Source: Mycobacterium sp. AT1 (lineage in GTDB: Bacteria > Actinomycetota > Actinomycetes > Mycobacteriales > Mycobacteriaceae). From it: DNA of 64,000 nt. The stretch is taken from positions 219,030 to 283,029 of the forward strand of contig NZ_MVOC01000027.1 in NCBI RefSeq assembly GCF_002043095.1, given 5' to 3'. The notes under the pieces are model-generated. The model did not search any database. It saw nothing but the letters and a program-made list of their open reading frames with translations, and was not told the origin of the DNA. A program made the translations under genes and the position numbers. Positions within the stretch are counted from its first letter, which is position 1; each line of letters opens with the position of its first letter. Shown here piece after piece: positions 51,979 to 59,740 of this stretch.

Positions 51979-53382
51979 TCAGGCCCTTCCCAGCCCGGTG
52001 ACGTCCGCCGCCACCGCGGTCGTGGTGACGCCGTCGGGCCACCTCAGTCGGACCCCACGGCGAGCGGTCAGCTCCCCGCACGCTCCCGTGACCACACCGG
52101 ACGGCACGCGTGGCGACGACGCTCCCGCCCGGTCCGCGGTGAGCATGGCGTATCCCGGAAAGCACGTCAGCCACGCACCCATGTCGGCGGCGTCGGGCCG
52201 GGGAATGCGAGCCACGTCGAGTTCGGCGCCCGTCCCGCTGGCCTCGGCCAGCATTCCCATCGTGCCGACTACACCGGCCATGCTGACGTCCTTCGCCGCC
52301 CGCGGCGCCATCCGCGCGACCAGCGTGGACAACTCGGCGAGGTCGTCGCCGCTCCGGGTGCTACTCGAATCCCATTGCCTGCCATGGTGACCCGGCCGCC
52401 ACCCGCCCTCGAGATCGGCCGTCAGACGCACGGTGTCACCGGCGGAACCGCCGCCGGCGCGGATCGGACTCGACGTGCGCCCAAAGGCCGTCACCGCCAA
52501 CGAGGCGGGCACCCCGAGTTGGGTGTGGCCGCCGAGCACCGGCACCCGCCACGCCTGCGAGGCCTTCGCGATGCCGCGCACGATGCGGGTCAGCAGCGAT
52601 CGGGTAGGTGCCCCGACGGCGTCGAGCAACCCGGTCGGCGCAGCGCCCATCGCGGTCAGGTCGTTGACGTTGACCAGCACCGAGCACCACCCCGCCCACT
52701 CCGGATCGCGTTCCACCATGGACGGGATGATTGCATCACACGCGGCCACCAGGTCGCTGCCGGGCAGCGGCACGCCGTCGTCGCCGACGAAACCGTCGGG
52801 ACCGAGACCGCCGGGCACCGCGCGCAACGGCGCCAGGGCGTCCCCGAGAAACGACTTGGTGGCGTCGGCGAGGCGCTGCATCCGGTGCAGCGGCCACCGC
52901 ATCAGCGCGTGCGGCTGGCCGGCCACCAGACAATCACCGTGGTCCTCCCAGCCGAGCGTGCCGAACATCGCCGCGTACCGCCGCTGCACGGTGGCGTCGA
53001 AACGCAGCACGCCCGCCGACTCCGCGTGGGCGCACGCCGCGCGGACCAGTGCCGGACCGACTCCCGACGACCGCGCGGCCGAACTGGTGACGAGCCTGCT
53101 GCCGGTCCACCAACCGAGGTCGGGCTCGCACCGCGGGGTCAGCCGCACGCCGCCCACCACCGTTCCGTCCTGGGCGACCGCCACCAGGACCACCGTGCGC
53201 GGGTCGTCGTCGACGTCGTCGGCGTCGCTCCCGGCGAAGAGGTGCTGGTCGACGACGAAGGCGTCGTGACGCAGCCCGCGGTAGGCGGCCAGGTCGGCGG
53301 CGTCGTCCGCCCGGCGGATGAGGAAGCTCGCCGCAGGACCGGCGTGGGTGCGGGTTCCGGCGAGAATCGACAGCGTCTCCAT
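51979..53382 (-). CDS. GNAT acetyltransferase-AIR synthase-like fusion (Nit1C cluster)
   Basis: A 467-residue two-domain protein. The first 160 residues or so are a GNAT-type domain (AAYRGLRHDAFVVDQ, TVVGGVRLTPR, SSGVGPALVRAACAHAESAGV, MFGTLGWEDHGD), matching the MSMEG_0567 family. The remainder is an AIR synthase/PurM-like domain (VVGDDGVPLPGSDLV-type start, CSVLVNVNDLTAMGAAPTGLLDAV, VLGGHTQLGVPASLAVTAFG, KDVSMAGVVGTMGML). In many other bacteria these are two separate Nit1C genes. The reaction is unknown; PurM-like domains use ATP to activate amides or formyl groups. The start at 53382 lies five bases after the radical SAM stop. Confidence 0.87.
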   Translation of the reverse strand: METLSILAGTRTHAGPAASFLIRRADDAADLAAYRGLRHDAFVVDQHLFAGSDADDVDDDPRTVVLVAVAQDGTVVGGVRLTPRCEPDLGWWTGSRLVTSSAARSSGVGPALVRAACAHAESAGVLRFDATVQRRYAAMFGTLGWEDHGDCLVAGQPHALMRWPLHRMQRLADATKSFLGDALAPLRAVPGGLGPDGFVGDDGVPLPGSDLVAACDAIIPSMVERDPEWAGWCSVLVNVNDLTAMGAAPTGLLDAVGAPTRSLLTRIVRGIAKASQAWRVPVLGGHTQLGVPASLAVTAFGRTSSPIRAGGGSAGDTVRLTADLEGGWRPGHHGRQWDSSSTRSGDDLAELSTLVARMAPRAAKDVSMAGVVGTMGMLAEASGTGAELDVARIPRPDAADMGAWLTCFPGYAMLTADRAGASSPRVPSGVVTGACGELTARRGVRLRWPDGVTTTAVAADVTGLGRA

Positions 53383-53387
53383 GCCTC

Positions 53388-54443
53388 TCACCCGCCGACG
53401 CTCTGCAGGACGCCGCACGCCCCACACGCGGCGCAGCCTGCCTTCTGGTCGGCACCGGCCATCCCCGCCAGTCGCAGCACGTTGGCGACCTCCCGTGACA
53501 CCTTCTCGACGGTTGCCGCGTCGGGCGCGCCTACGCCGTCGACGTCGACCGCCAGCGTGCCGGGGTGCGGACGGAACGGCACCACGAAGGGGTAGACCCC
53601 CATCTCGACGAGTTCTGCTGCGCCGGCGATCAATTCGTCTGGGTTCTCACCAAGCCCGACGATGAGATACGTCGACACCTGGTTGCGGCCGAAGACGCGG
53701 ACCGCCTCCCGCCACGCCTCGCGGTACTGCGCAAGGGGAACCGTCGCCTTGCCTGGCATCCACCGGCGGCGTACCTCGTCGTCCAAGGACTCGACGTGGA
53801 TGCCGATCGCATCCGCGCCGGCCTCGCGCAAGTCGGTCAGCACCGCCAGATCCGCCGGCGGCTCACACTGAACCTGGATGGGCAGATCCGGCACCACAGC
53901 CTTCACCGCCCGCACGCACCGGGCCAGATGCCGGGCACCGCGATCGGTGCCCGCCGACGTGCCCGTCGTCATCACCATCTGGCGGACGCCGTCCAACCGC
54001 ACCGCGGCCTCGGCGACCTCGGCCAGCTCGTGTGGACGCTTCACCGCGGTCGTGGCGCCCGAGCGCAGCGACTCCTCGATCGAGCAGAACCGGCACCGAT
54101 CGTCGACGCCGTACCGGATGCATGTCTGGACGACTGTGGTGGCCAGCACGTTTCGGCCGTGTAGCCGGGCGATCTTGTCATACGACACGCCCTCGGCGGT
54201 CCGGAGATCGTAGAACGCGGGACGGTCGATCACGTCGACCTCCAGGCCCGAGTCCTCCCCGTCGAGCAGAACGCGGCTGCCGTCGAACACGAAGGGGCTG
54301 TTGGGATTCAGCGGTATCGCGGCGGCGCGTCCGTCGATCATCAGGTGGCCGTCGGCACTGGGGCCGGCACCGGCGGTGCGGCTGACGGGCGGGCGGCCCC
54401 GGATGCCGAGCAGGGTGAGGTCGACGCGGGTGGAGACGGACAT
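53388..54443 (-). CDS. Radical SAM protein, MSMEG_0568 family (Nit1C cluster)
   Basis: A 351-residue radical SAM-like enzyme. The cluster cysteines are C108, C117 and C120 (TCIRYGVDDRCRFCSIEE), a C-x8-C-x2-C spacing unlike the classic C-x3-C-x2-C. A barrel follows with VQCEPPADLAVLTDLREAGADAIGIHVES and STYLIVGLGE. The C-terminus has another cluster, C337, C340 and C343 (GCAACGACG), that could hold an auxiliary centre. It matches the family found in Nit1C clusters; the product is unknown. The ATG at 54443 has GAGGAAAGCC directly upstream. Confidence 0.88.
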   Translation of the reverse strand: MSVSTRVDLTLLGIRGRPPVSRTAGAGPSADGHLMIDGRAAAIPLNPNSPFVFDGSRVLLDGEDSGLEVDVIDRPAFYDLRTAEGVSYDKIARLHGRNVLATTVVQTCIRYGVDDRCRFCSIEESLRSGATTAVKRPHELAEVAEAAVRLDGVRQMVMTTGTSAGTDRGARHLARCVRAVKAVVPDLPIQVQCEPPADLAVLTDLREAGADAIGIHVESLDDEVRRRWMPGKATVPLAQYREAWREAVRVFGRNQVSTYLIVGLGENPDELIAGAAELVEMGVYPFVVPFRPHPGTLAVDVDGVGAPDAATVEKVSREVANVLRLAGMAGADQKAGCAACGACGVLQSVGG

Positions 54444-54457
54444 GGCTTTCCTCGTTC

Positions 54458-55747
54458 TCAGCGGGCCACGGCGAGGCGGCGATGAGCGCTTGTCGCGGAC
54501 TGGCGTCGGAGATCGTCGATGACCGTCGTCGCAATGTGTTTGGCGTCGCGGTCGACGCCGAGGAATCGACCGGAACCCCACGTGTGCATCCACGGCAGTC
54601 CGACGAAGGACAGGCCCTCGACCTCCGTGACGCCTCGGTTCTGCATCGGCCGCCCACCGCCGTCGAAGGCGCTGGCCTCGATCCACCGGTAGTCGGGCCG
54701 GTAGCCGATCGCCCAGACGATGCTGGTGACGCCCGCGGCGGCCAGGTCGAGCTCGGTAACCTCGGCCTCGGGTTCCCAGACCGGGGTGTACCGGGTGGCC
54801 TGCGGCGCCGTGATCCCCTCCCGTTCGATGAACGCGTCGATGTCGGCGCAGATCGAGTTGTACGTCGCGTCGGCCCTGTCGAGCGCGTGCCGCAGCGACG
54901 GCTCGAAGGTCAGCCGGGAGTCCTTGCCGTCACCGAGGGTGCCGTAGAGCCGCATCCCCTCGGCGGCGAAACGACGCAGGTCGATGTCACGGCCGCCGTC
55001 GCGACCCGTGACGTAGTGGTTGGTCTTCTCGATGGCCGCCTTGCCGCCGGGGTACTCGGGCGCGGGCTTGTCGTAGAGCCCCATGTCGGCGAGCCAGGTC
55101 ATGCAATCCCGACCGCGGTAGAACCGGGCCACCCGCGGTGCGCTGCCGACCGCGAGGTGCACCTGACGGCCCTCCAGATGCAGGTCCTCGGCGATCTGGG
55201 CGCCGGACTGGCCGGTGCCGACGACCAGCACCGCGCCCTCGGGCAGCTGACCGGCGTTGCGGTACTGCTCCGAGTGAATCTGGGTGATCGAGCTGTCCAG
55301 CGACGGCGCGAAGGCGGGCAGGACGGGAATGGGATAGCCGCCGGTTGCCACCACCGCGTGGTCACACGTCAACGTCTCCTGGCCTGCCTCGGTGGCCAGC
55401 GTCAGCTCGAAACCGCCTGCGGCACGGCGACGCAACGTCGTGACGCGGGTGTGCGTGCGCAGCGGCGGCTCGAAGGTCCGAAGCCACCCGTCCAGCCACT
55501 GCACGACCTCGTCGCGGGTCATGAAGCCGTCGGGATCGGCCCCGTCGTAGGCGTAGCCCGGCAGCTTGCAATGCCAGTTGGGCGTCACCAGGGTGAAGTT
55601 GTCCCAGCGGGTGTCCGCCCAGGCGTGTACCGGGGTCTTGGCCTCCAGCACGACGTGGTCGACGCCCTCCTGAAGCAGGTACCAACTCACCGACAGGCCG
55701 GCCTGACCGCCGCCGATGACGGCGACGGACACGTGTTCGGCGGTCAT
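54458..55747 (-). CDS. Flavin-dependent oxidoreductase, MSMEG_0569 family (Nit1C cluster)
   Basis: A 429-residue flavin monooxygenase-like protein. The FAD site is VAVIGGGQAGLSVSWYLLQEGVDHVVLEAK, the NADP-type site is VLVVGTGQSGAQIAEDLHLEGRQVHLAVG, and the C-terminal VWAIGYRPDYRWI and GLPWMHTWGSGRFLGV blocks are typical. It belongs with the MSMEG_0569 family of the Nit1C cluster. A substrate linked to nitrile or cyanide-derived nitrogen has been proposed for the cluster as a whole; the role of this enzyme is not established. It overlaps the small gene upstream by four bases. Confidence 0.88.
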   Translation of the reverse strand: MTAEHVSVAVIGGGQAGLSVSWYLLQEGVDHVVLEAKTPVHAWADTRWDNFTLVTPNWHCKLPGYAYDGADPDGFMTRDEVVQWLDGWLRTFEPPLRTHTRVTTLRRRAAGGFELTLATEAGQETLTCDHAVVATGGYPIPVLPAFAPSLDSSITQIHSEQYRNAGQLPEGAVLVVGTGQSGAQIAEDLHLEGRQVHLAVGSAPRVARFYRGRDCMTWLADMGLYDKPAPEYPGGKAAIEKTNHYVTGRDGGRDIDLRRFAAEGMRLYGTLGDGKDSRLTFEPSLRHALDRADATYNSICADIDAFIEREGITAPQATRYTPVWEPEAEVTELDLAAAGVTSIVWAIGYRPDYRWIEASAFDGGGRPMQNRGVTEVEGLSFVGLPWMHTWGSGRFLGVDRDAKHIATTVIDDLRRQSATSAHRRLAVAR

Positions 55748-56043
55748 GAGGTCTTCTCCAGTCCGGGGTGCATGGCGACGACGCGGATCGTCGCGTCACC
55801 GGGGTATTGCGTTGCCGCAAAGCTGATTTGCTCGGTAGTTGCGGCAGCCGATGTGCATGCGAAGCCGAACTTGGCGCGCACGCGGTCGCTGGCCTCCTGC
55901 AACGCCGTGGCGGACCGGTCGACGAAGTCCGCAACGGTGTAGTCCGAGCCGGAGGTCAGGTAGTCGTGCATCACCAGGCTTGGCGAGTAGCAGCGCTGCA
56001 CCCGGCCGTCGGGCCACCGCACGTCGAAGGTCATCTCAGGCAT
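55744..56043 (-). CDS. Small nitrogen-starvation-response protein, MSMEG_0570 family (Nit1C cluster)
   Basis: A 99-residue protein (MPEMTFDVRWPDGRVQRCYSPS...) without membrane segments or known catalytic motifs. Size, sequence start and position between the flavoprotein and the nitrilase match the MSMEG_0570 family. AGGAA seven bases upstream supports the ATG at 56043, which overlaps the nitrilase end by eight bases; a second ATG at 56034 is possible. A longer frame to 56700 is a shadow of the nitrilase gene. Confidence 0.82.
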   Translation of the reverse strand: MPEMTFDVRWPDGRVQRCYSPSLVMHDYLTSGSDYTVADFVDRSATALQEASDRVRAKFGFACTSAAATTEQISFAATQYPGDATIRVVAMHPGLEKTS

Positions 56044-56926
56044 GGGCGAGTTCCTGCCACTGGGCGGCACCCCCCGCGACCACCGGTCCGTAGACGTCCG
56101 GCCTGCGGTCGCGCAGATGGAACATGCCCGCGCGCATGGCGCGGAAGGTGCCGTCGACGTCGACGTCCGCGATCGCCATTCCGCTACCGAGAAGCGTTGT
56201 GGCGAGCACGTTTCCGCCGGGGTCGACGACCTTGGCGTTGCCGACGTAGCGCAGCGAGCCGAACGTACCGCTTTGATTGGAGGCGATCCAGAACACCTGG
56301 TTGTCCAAGGCCCGGGCGGCGTCGAACAAGTTGAAGCGGTACGTCCACCGGTCGTCCTGCAAGTTCTCCGCGGTCGCCGTCCGGGCCGCAGGCCACGCCG
56401 ACAGGCTGGCGATGATCTGGGCGCCCTTGAGCGCCATGATGCGGGCGGCTTCGGGAAAGGCCTTGTCGTAGCAGATCTGCAGACCCACCCGGCCGACGGG
56501 CGTGTCGAACACGTCGTAGTCGGAGCCCGCCGAGTAGGACATGCCCTCACCGAGGGGCTGGTGAACCTTGCGGTAGGTGCCGTACACCCGGCTGCCGTCG
56601 AGTACCGCCGCTGCGTTGTAACGGGTTTCGCCGTCGGCGTCCAGTTCGCAGAAGCCGATGGCAACCACCAGGTCGCCGACGATCTGCTGCACCCTGGCAA
56701 TCTCGGGCCCGTCGATGCGAATGGCCGGCGGCAGTGACCGGGTGGTCGTCTTCACCGTGTCGCCGTGGTTGCCCAACGACGAGAGGTATCCGCCGATGGC
56801 AGCCTCTGGCAACACCATGAAGTCGACGCCCGCGTCCCTGGCCTCCCGAGCCAACGAGTCGATCAACGCGTAGTTCTGTTCGAGGTCGCGGGTGAAGTTC
56901 GCCGCGACCGCCGCGAGTTTGGTCAT
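56036..56926 (-). CDS. Nitrilase (Nit1 subfamily, Sll0784-like)
   Basis: A 296-residue carbon-nitrogen hydrolase with a complete triad: E41 (MVLPEAAIGGY), K120 (GTYRKVHQP) and C152 (LQICYDKAFPE). It matches the Sll0784 type of nitrilase that defines Nit1C clusters. Such nitrilases turn small nitriles into acid plus ammonia, and Nit1C has been linked to growth on cyanide as nitrogen source in pseudomonads. It lies ten bases after the Sll0783-like gene. The paralogue at 51138 has lost the cysteine, so this is probably the only active nitrilase here. Confidence 0.9.
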   Translation of the reverse strand: MTKLAAVAANFTRDLEQNYALIDSLAREARDAGVDFMVLPEAAIGGYLSSLGNHGDTVKTTTRSLPPAIRIDGPEIARVQQIVGDLVVAIGFCELDADGETRYNAAAVLDGSRVYGTYRKVHQPLGEGMSYSAGSDYDVFDTPVGRVGLQICYDKAFPEAARIMALKGAQIIASLSAWPAARTATAENLQDDRWTYRFNLFDAARALDNQVFWIASNQSGTFGSLRYVGNAKVVDPGGNVLATTLLGSGMAIADVDVDGTFRAMRAGMFHLRDRRPDVYGPVVAGGAAQWQELAHA

Positions 56927-56936
56927 CTCGAGCCGC

Positions 56937-57458
56937 CTAGACCATGTAGGTGGAGTTGACGATCGCGCCCTTGCGCGCGTAGTAGATCAGCGCGTCCTGC
57001 ACGTCGAGCGGGTGGGCGGGGATGACGCCCTCGATCAGGTCTTCTTCGCGTCCGCCGTGCAGCGCGAGACCGAACCGGCAGCAGAACACCGTGCCACCCT
57101 CGGCGATGAAGGTCGCCAGGGAGTCGTTGATGTTCTGCTCGCCGGGGAAGCCCGAGTCGCCGGTCTTCGGGAAGCCGCGGGTGGCCAGGCAGTTGATCGA
57201 GCCCGGTCCGTAGAAGTAGAGGGCGGAGTCGAAGCCCTTGCGCAGCGCCCTGGTGGCCTGCAGCACCGCGACGAAGCTGACCGACGACTCGTGGGCGATG
57301 CCGTGCACCAGCGTGAAGTAGCTCTCGCCCTCCTCGGCCTGGTAGTCGGGGAAGATCTTGGTGCCGCCGTAGATGTTGGACCCCTTCGGCAGGGACGGAT
57401 GCGGGATCTCGGCGAGCGAGGTCTTGATCTTCTCGGCGATCGAATCGTCAAACGACAT
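56937..57458 (-). CDS. MSMEG_0572/Sll0783-family nitrogen starvation response protein (Nit1C cluster)
   Basis: A 173-residue soluble protein of the Sll0783 type (GSNIYGGTKIFPDYQAEEGESYFTLVHGIAHESSVSFVAVLQATRALRKGFDSALYFYGPG; CRFGLALHG near the end). It has a DsrE-like look, with a conserved Cys pair (VFCCRFG). It is the first gene of the Nit1C operon. In cyanobacteria the homologue is induced by nitrogen starvation; its biochemical role is unsettled. The ATG at 57458 has TGGAG six bases upstream. Confidence 0.88.
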   Translation of the reverse strand: MSFDDSIAEKIKTSLAEIPHPSLPKGSNIYGGTKIFPDYQAEEGESYFTLVHGIAHESSVSFVAVLQATRALRKGFDSALYFYGPGSINCLATRGFPKTGDSGFPGEQNINDSLATFIAEGGTVFCCRFGLALHGGREEDLIEGVIPAHPLDVQDALIYYARKGAIVNSTYMV

Positions 57459-57651
57459 GGCTGACTCCAGGATTCTCGGGTGAGGGTTCTTCGAACTCGG
57501 CGACGCTGCCGGCAGGCCAGATGATTTCGGCTTGACCCAATTAGAGAAGCCGCACGTTTCCGAATGGTCATCGCAGGAATACGTTTCGGTTATCCGGAGC
57601 TCACACCCGACACGAGGGTGTAACAAACGGTGGTGCGGGTAGGTTCACCCC
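57459..57651. promoter_or_regulatory. Divergent promoter region of the Nit1C operon and nei2
   Basis: The 193-base gap contains an inverted repeat ACACCC-N7-GGGTGT at 57603-57621, about 31 bases before nei2, and a smaller dyad CGG-TTAT-CCG nearby. Either could be an operator. I looked for a GlnR-type nitrogen box and found only a loose partial match. Confidence 0.35.
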
Positions 57652-58422
57652 ATGCCAGAAGGTGACACCGTCTTCCGCGCCGCGGACAAGCTGCGGACCG
57701 CCCTGGCTGGCAAGACGCTGACGCGATGTGACGTGCGGGTACCGAAGTTCGCCACCGTGGATCTCACCGGCCAGGTGGTCGACGAGGTGCTCAGCCGCGG
57801 CAAGCACCTGTTCATCCGCGTGGGGGACGCAAGCATCCACTCGCACCTGAAGATGGACGGGGCGTGGCTGGTCGACGGTCAGATCCGCCGCGTCCCCCAG
57901 CACAAGGTGCGGATCATCCTGGAAACAGCCGACTCTCGCGCCGCCGGCGTCGACCTCGGGGTGCTGGAGATCTTGCGGCGCGATCTCGACATGGACGCCG
58001 TCGCGCACTTGGGCCCCGACCTGCTTGGCGACGACTGGGAGCCACGGGTCGCCGCGGCCAACCTGACGGCGGACCTGGATCGCCCGCTGGCCGAGACGCT
58101 GCTGGACCAACGGGTGATGGCGGGTGTCGGCAACGTCTACGCCAACGAGTTGTGCTTCGTGTCGGGACGCCTGCCCAGTTCGCCGGTGAGCGCGGTCAAG
58201 GATCCGTTGCGGATCGTGCAGCGCGCCCGGGACATGCTGTGGCTGAACCGGTCTCGCGTCAACCGGACCACCACCGGCAACACCAGGGCGGGCAGCGACC
58301 TCTGGGTGTACGGCCGGGTCGGACGACCGTGCCGCCGCTGCGGGACGACCATCGAGTCCGATCGCGCTCAGGTCACCGGCACCGAGCGGATCTCGTTCTG
58401 GTGCCCGGTCTGCCAGACGTAG
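57652..58422 (+). CDS. nei2: Formamidopyrimidine-DNA glycosylase/endonuclease VIII family, Nei2
   Basis: A 256-residue DNA repair glycosylase. The N-terminal catalytic MPEGDTV (Pro2 nucleophile, Glu3), the helix-two-turn-helix region ([23 protein letters not shown]) and a C-terminal zinc finger ([11 protein letters not shown]...FWCPVCQ) are all present. The sequence is very close to M. tuberculosis Nei2 as I remember it. It excises oxidised pyrimidines and cleaves the strand. It diverges from the Nit1C operon. Confidence 0.93.
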   Translation: MPEGDTVFRAADKLRTALAGKTLTRCDVRVPKFATVDLTGQVVDEVLSRGKHLFIRVGDASIHSHLKMDGAWLVDGQIRRVPQHKVRIILETADSRAAGVDLGVLEILRRDLDMDAVAHLGPDLLGDDWEPRVAAANLTADLDRPLAETLLDQRVMAGVGNVYANELCFVSGRLPSSPVSAVKDPLRIVQRARDMLWLNRSRVNRTTTGNTRAGSDLWVYGRVGRPCRRCGTTIESDRAQVTGTERISFWCPVCQT

Positions 58423-58440
58423 CCCCCCTCGCCCCGCGAG

Positions 58441-58489
58441 CAGACGCAAAGGGCCCTCAATCGCACGGATTGAGGGCCCTTTGCGTCTG
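58441..58489. terminator. Strong bidirectional terminator: 22-bp perfect stem, five-base loop
   Basis: The arms 58441-58462 and 58468-58489 are perfectly complementary and separated by GCACG. The stem has a GGGCCC core and ends in CTTTGCG on the right side. It lies in the 84-base gap between the converging nei2 and desaturase genes, 18 bases from each stop. Only short T-runs are present, as common in mycobacteria. Confidence 0.85.
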
Positions 58490-58506
58490 GTCGCGGCAGG
58501 TCTGGG

Positions 58507-59712
58507 CTAGTTCCAGGGCAGCGCCAGCTTGCAGATCTTGCGGACGACGGTGCCGAACTGCTGCGGCAGCGGACCCTTGTTGTAGGGAATGCCGTAACGC
58601 TCGCAGATCTCCTGCACCTCTTGCGAGATCTCCGCATGCCGGAAGGCGGGGATGTCGGGGAACAGGTGGTGTTCGATCTGGAACGACAGATTGCCGCTCA
58701 TCACGTGGAAGAGCTTTGCCGATTCGGGGCGAGCGGAGCGACGGGGGGACAATCCGGTGAGGTTCGCCGAGCCGAGGATCTGGCGGAAATACCACATGCC
58801 GCGGGTCTCGTTGGCGGTCTCCTCCTTGGTGAACTCCTGTGTGCCGTCGGGGAAGTGGCCGCAGAAGATGATCGCGTAGGACCAGACGTTGCGAATCAGG
58901 TTGGCCGTCAGGTTGCCCGTGAACACCCACGGCGCGAACGGACCGGCGAGCAGCGGGAAGGCCACGTAGTCCTTCAACGTCTGGCGCTTCACCTTGCCCC
59001 AGATGCCCTTCAGCGTCTCGCGCTTGTCGGCGATGCTGATCTCACCGGAGCGGATGCGCTCGGTTTCCAGCTCGTGCAGCGCGACGCCGTACTGGAACAG
59101 CACCATCAGCAAGAACGCGTAGACCGGGTTGCCGTAGTAGTACGGCGTCCACCGCTGGTCTTCGCTCATCCGCAGGATGCCGTAACCGATGTCGCGATCC
59201 ATGTCCACGATGTTGGTGTAGGTGTGATGCATGTAGTTGTGCGAGTGGCGCCACTGATCACTCGGGCAGGCCGAGTCCCACTCGAAGTTGCGACCGGCGA
59301 GCGCGGGATCGCCGGTCCAGTCGTACTGGCCGTGCATGATGTTGTGGCCAATTTCCATGTTGTCGAGGATCTTCGACGCGGCCAGCATCGCAGTGCCCGC
59401 GATCCACGCCGGCGGGAGGATGCCGGCGAACAGCATGGCCCGGCCACCGACCTCGAGTGCGCGCTGCGCCTTGATGACTCGGCGAATGTAGGTGGTGTCG
59501 CGCTCACCGAGGTCGGCGACGACCCGCTCGCGCAGTGCGTCCAGTTCGGCACCGAACGCGTCGGCCATCTCCGGTGTCATCGTGACGGGCTTGCCGCCGA
59601 CGACCTTGGTGATCGCTTCTTGGATCGGGGCGGGCAGAACGTCTGCGACGTCCTCTTCGATGGTCTTGTCGAGCATGGTGCGGACGTGAGGAGCATTCAG
59701 GATGGCGGTCAT
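58507..59712 (-). CDS. desA3: Membrane fatty-acyl-CoA desaturase (DesA3-like)
   Basis: A 401-residue integral membrane di-iron desaturase. The three histidine boxes are HNIMHGQYDW, HSHNYMHHTYTN and QIEHHLFPD, between hydrophobic segments. It resembles M. tuberculosis DesA3, the stearoyl-CoA delta9 desaturase that makes oleic acid. The partner reductase is encoded 28 bases upstream, the same pairing as in M. tuberculosis. The ATG at 59712 follows GAGAAGGAGA at good spacing; a longer frame to 59820 re-reads the reductase end. Confidence 0.92.
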   Translation of the reverse strand: MTAILNAPHVRTMLDKTIEEDVADVLPAPIQEAITKVVGGKPVTMTPEMADAFGAELDALRERVVADLGERDTTYIRRVIKAQRALEVGGRAMLFAGILPPAWIAGTAMLAASKILDNMEIGHNIMHGQYDWTGDPALAGRNFEWDSACPSDQWRHSHNYMHHTYTNIVDMDRDIGYGILRMSEDQRWTPYYYGNPVYAFLLMVLFQYGVALHELETERIRSGEISIADKRETLKGIWGKVKRQTLKDYVAFPLLAGPFAPWVFTGNLTANLIRNVWSYAIIFCGHFPDGTQEFTKEETANETRGMWYFRQILGSANLTGLSPRRSARPESAKLFHVMSGNLSFQIEHHLFPDIPAFRHAEISQEVQEICERYGIPYNKGPLPQQFGTVVRKICKLALPWN

Positions 59713-59740
59713 GGCGATCTCCTTCTCGGTGGGATTGGGC

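Noticed and set aside
57459..57651. GlnR-type nitrogen-control box upstream of the Nit1C operon
   Set aside because: Only a short GATAACC-GAAAC-like fragment is present with wrong spacing; not enough to call a site.
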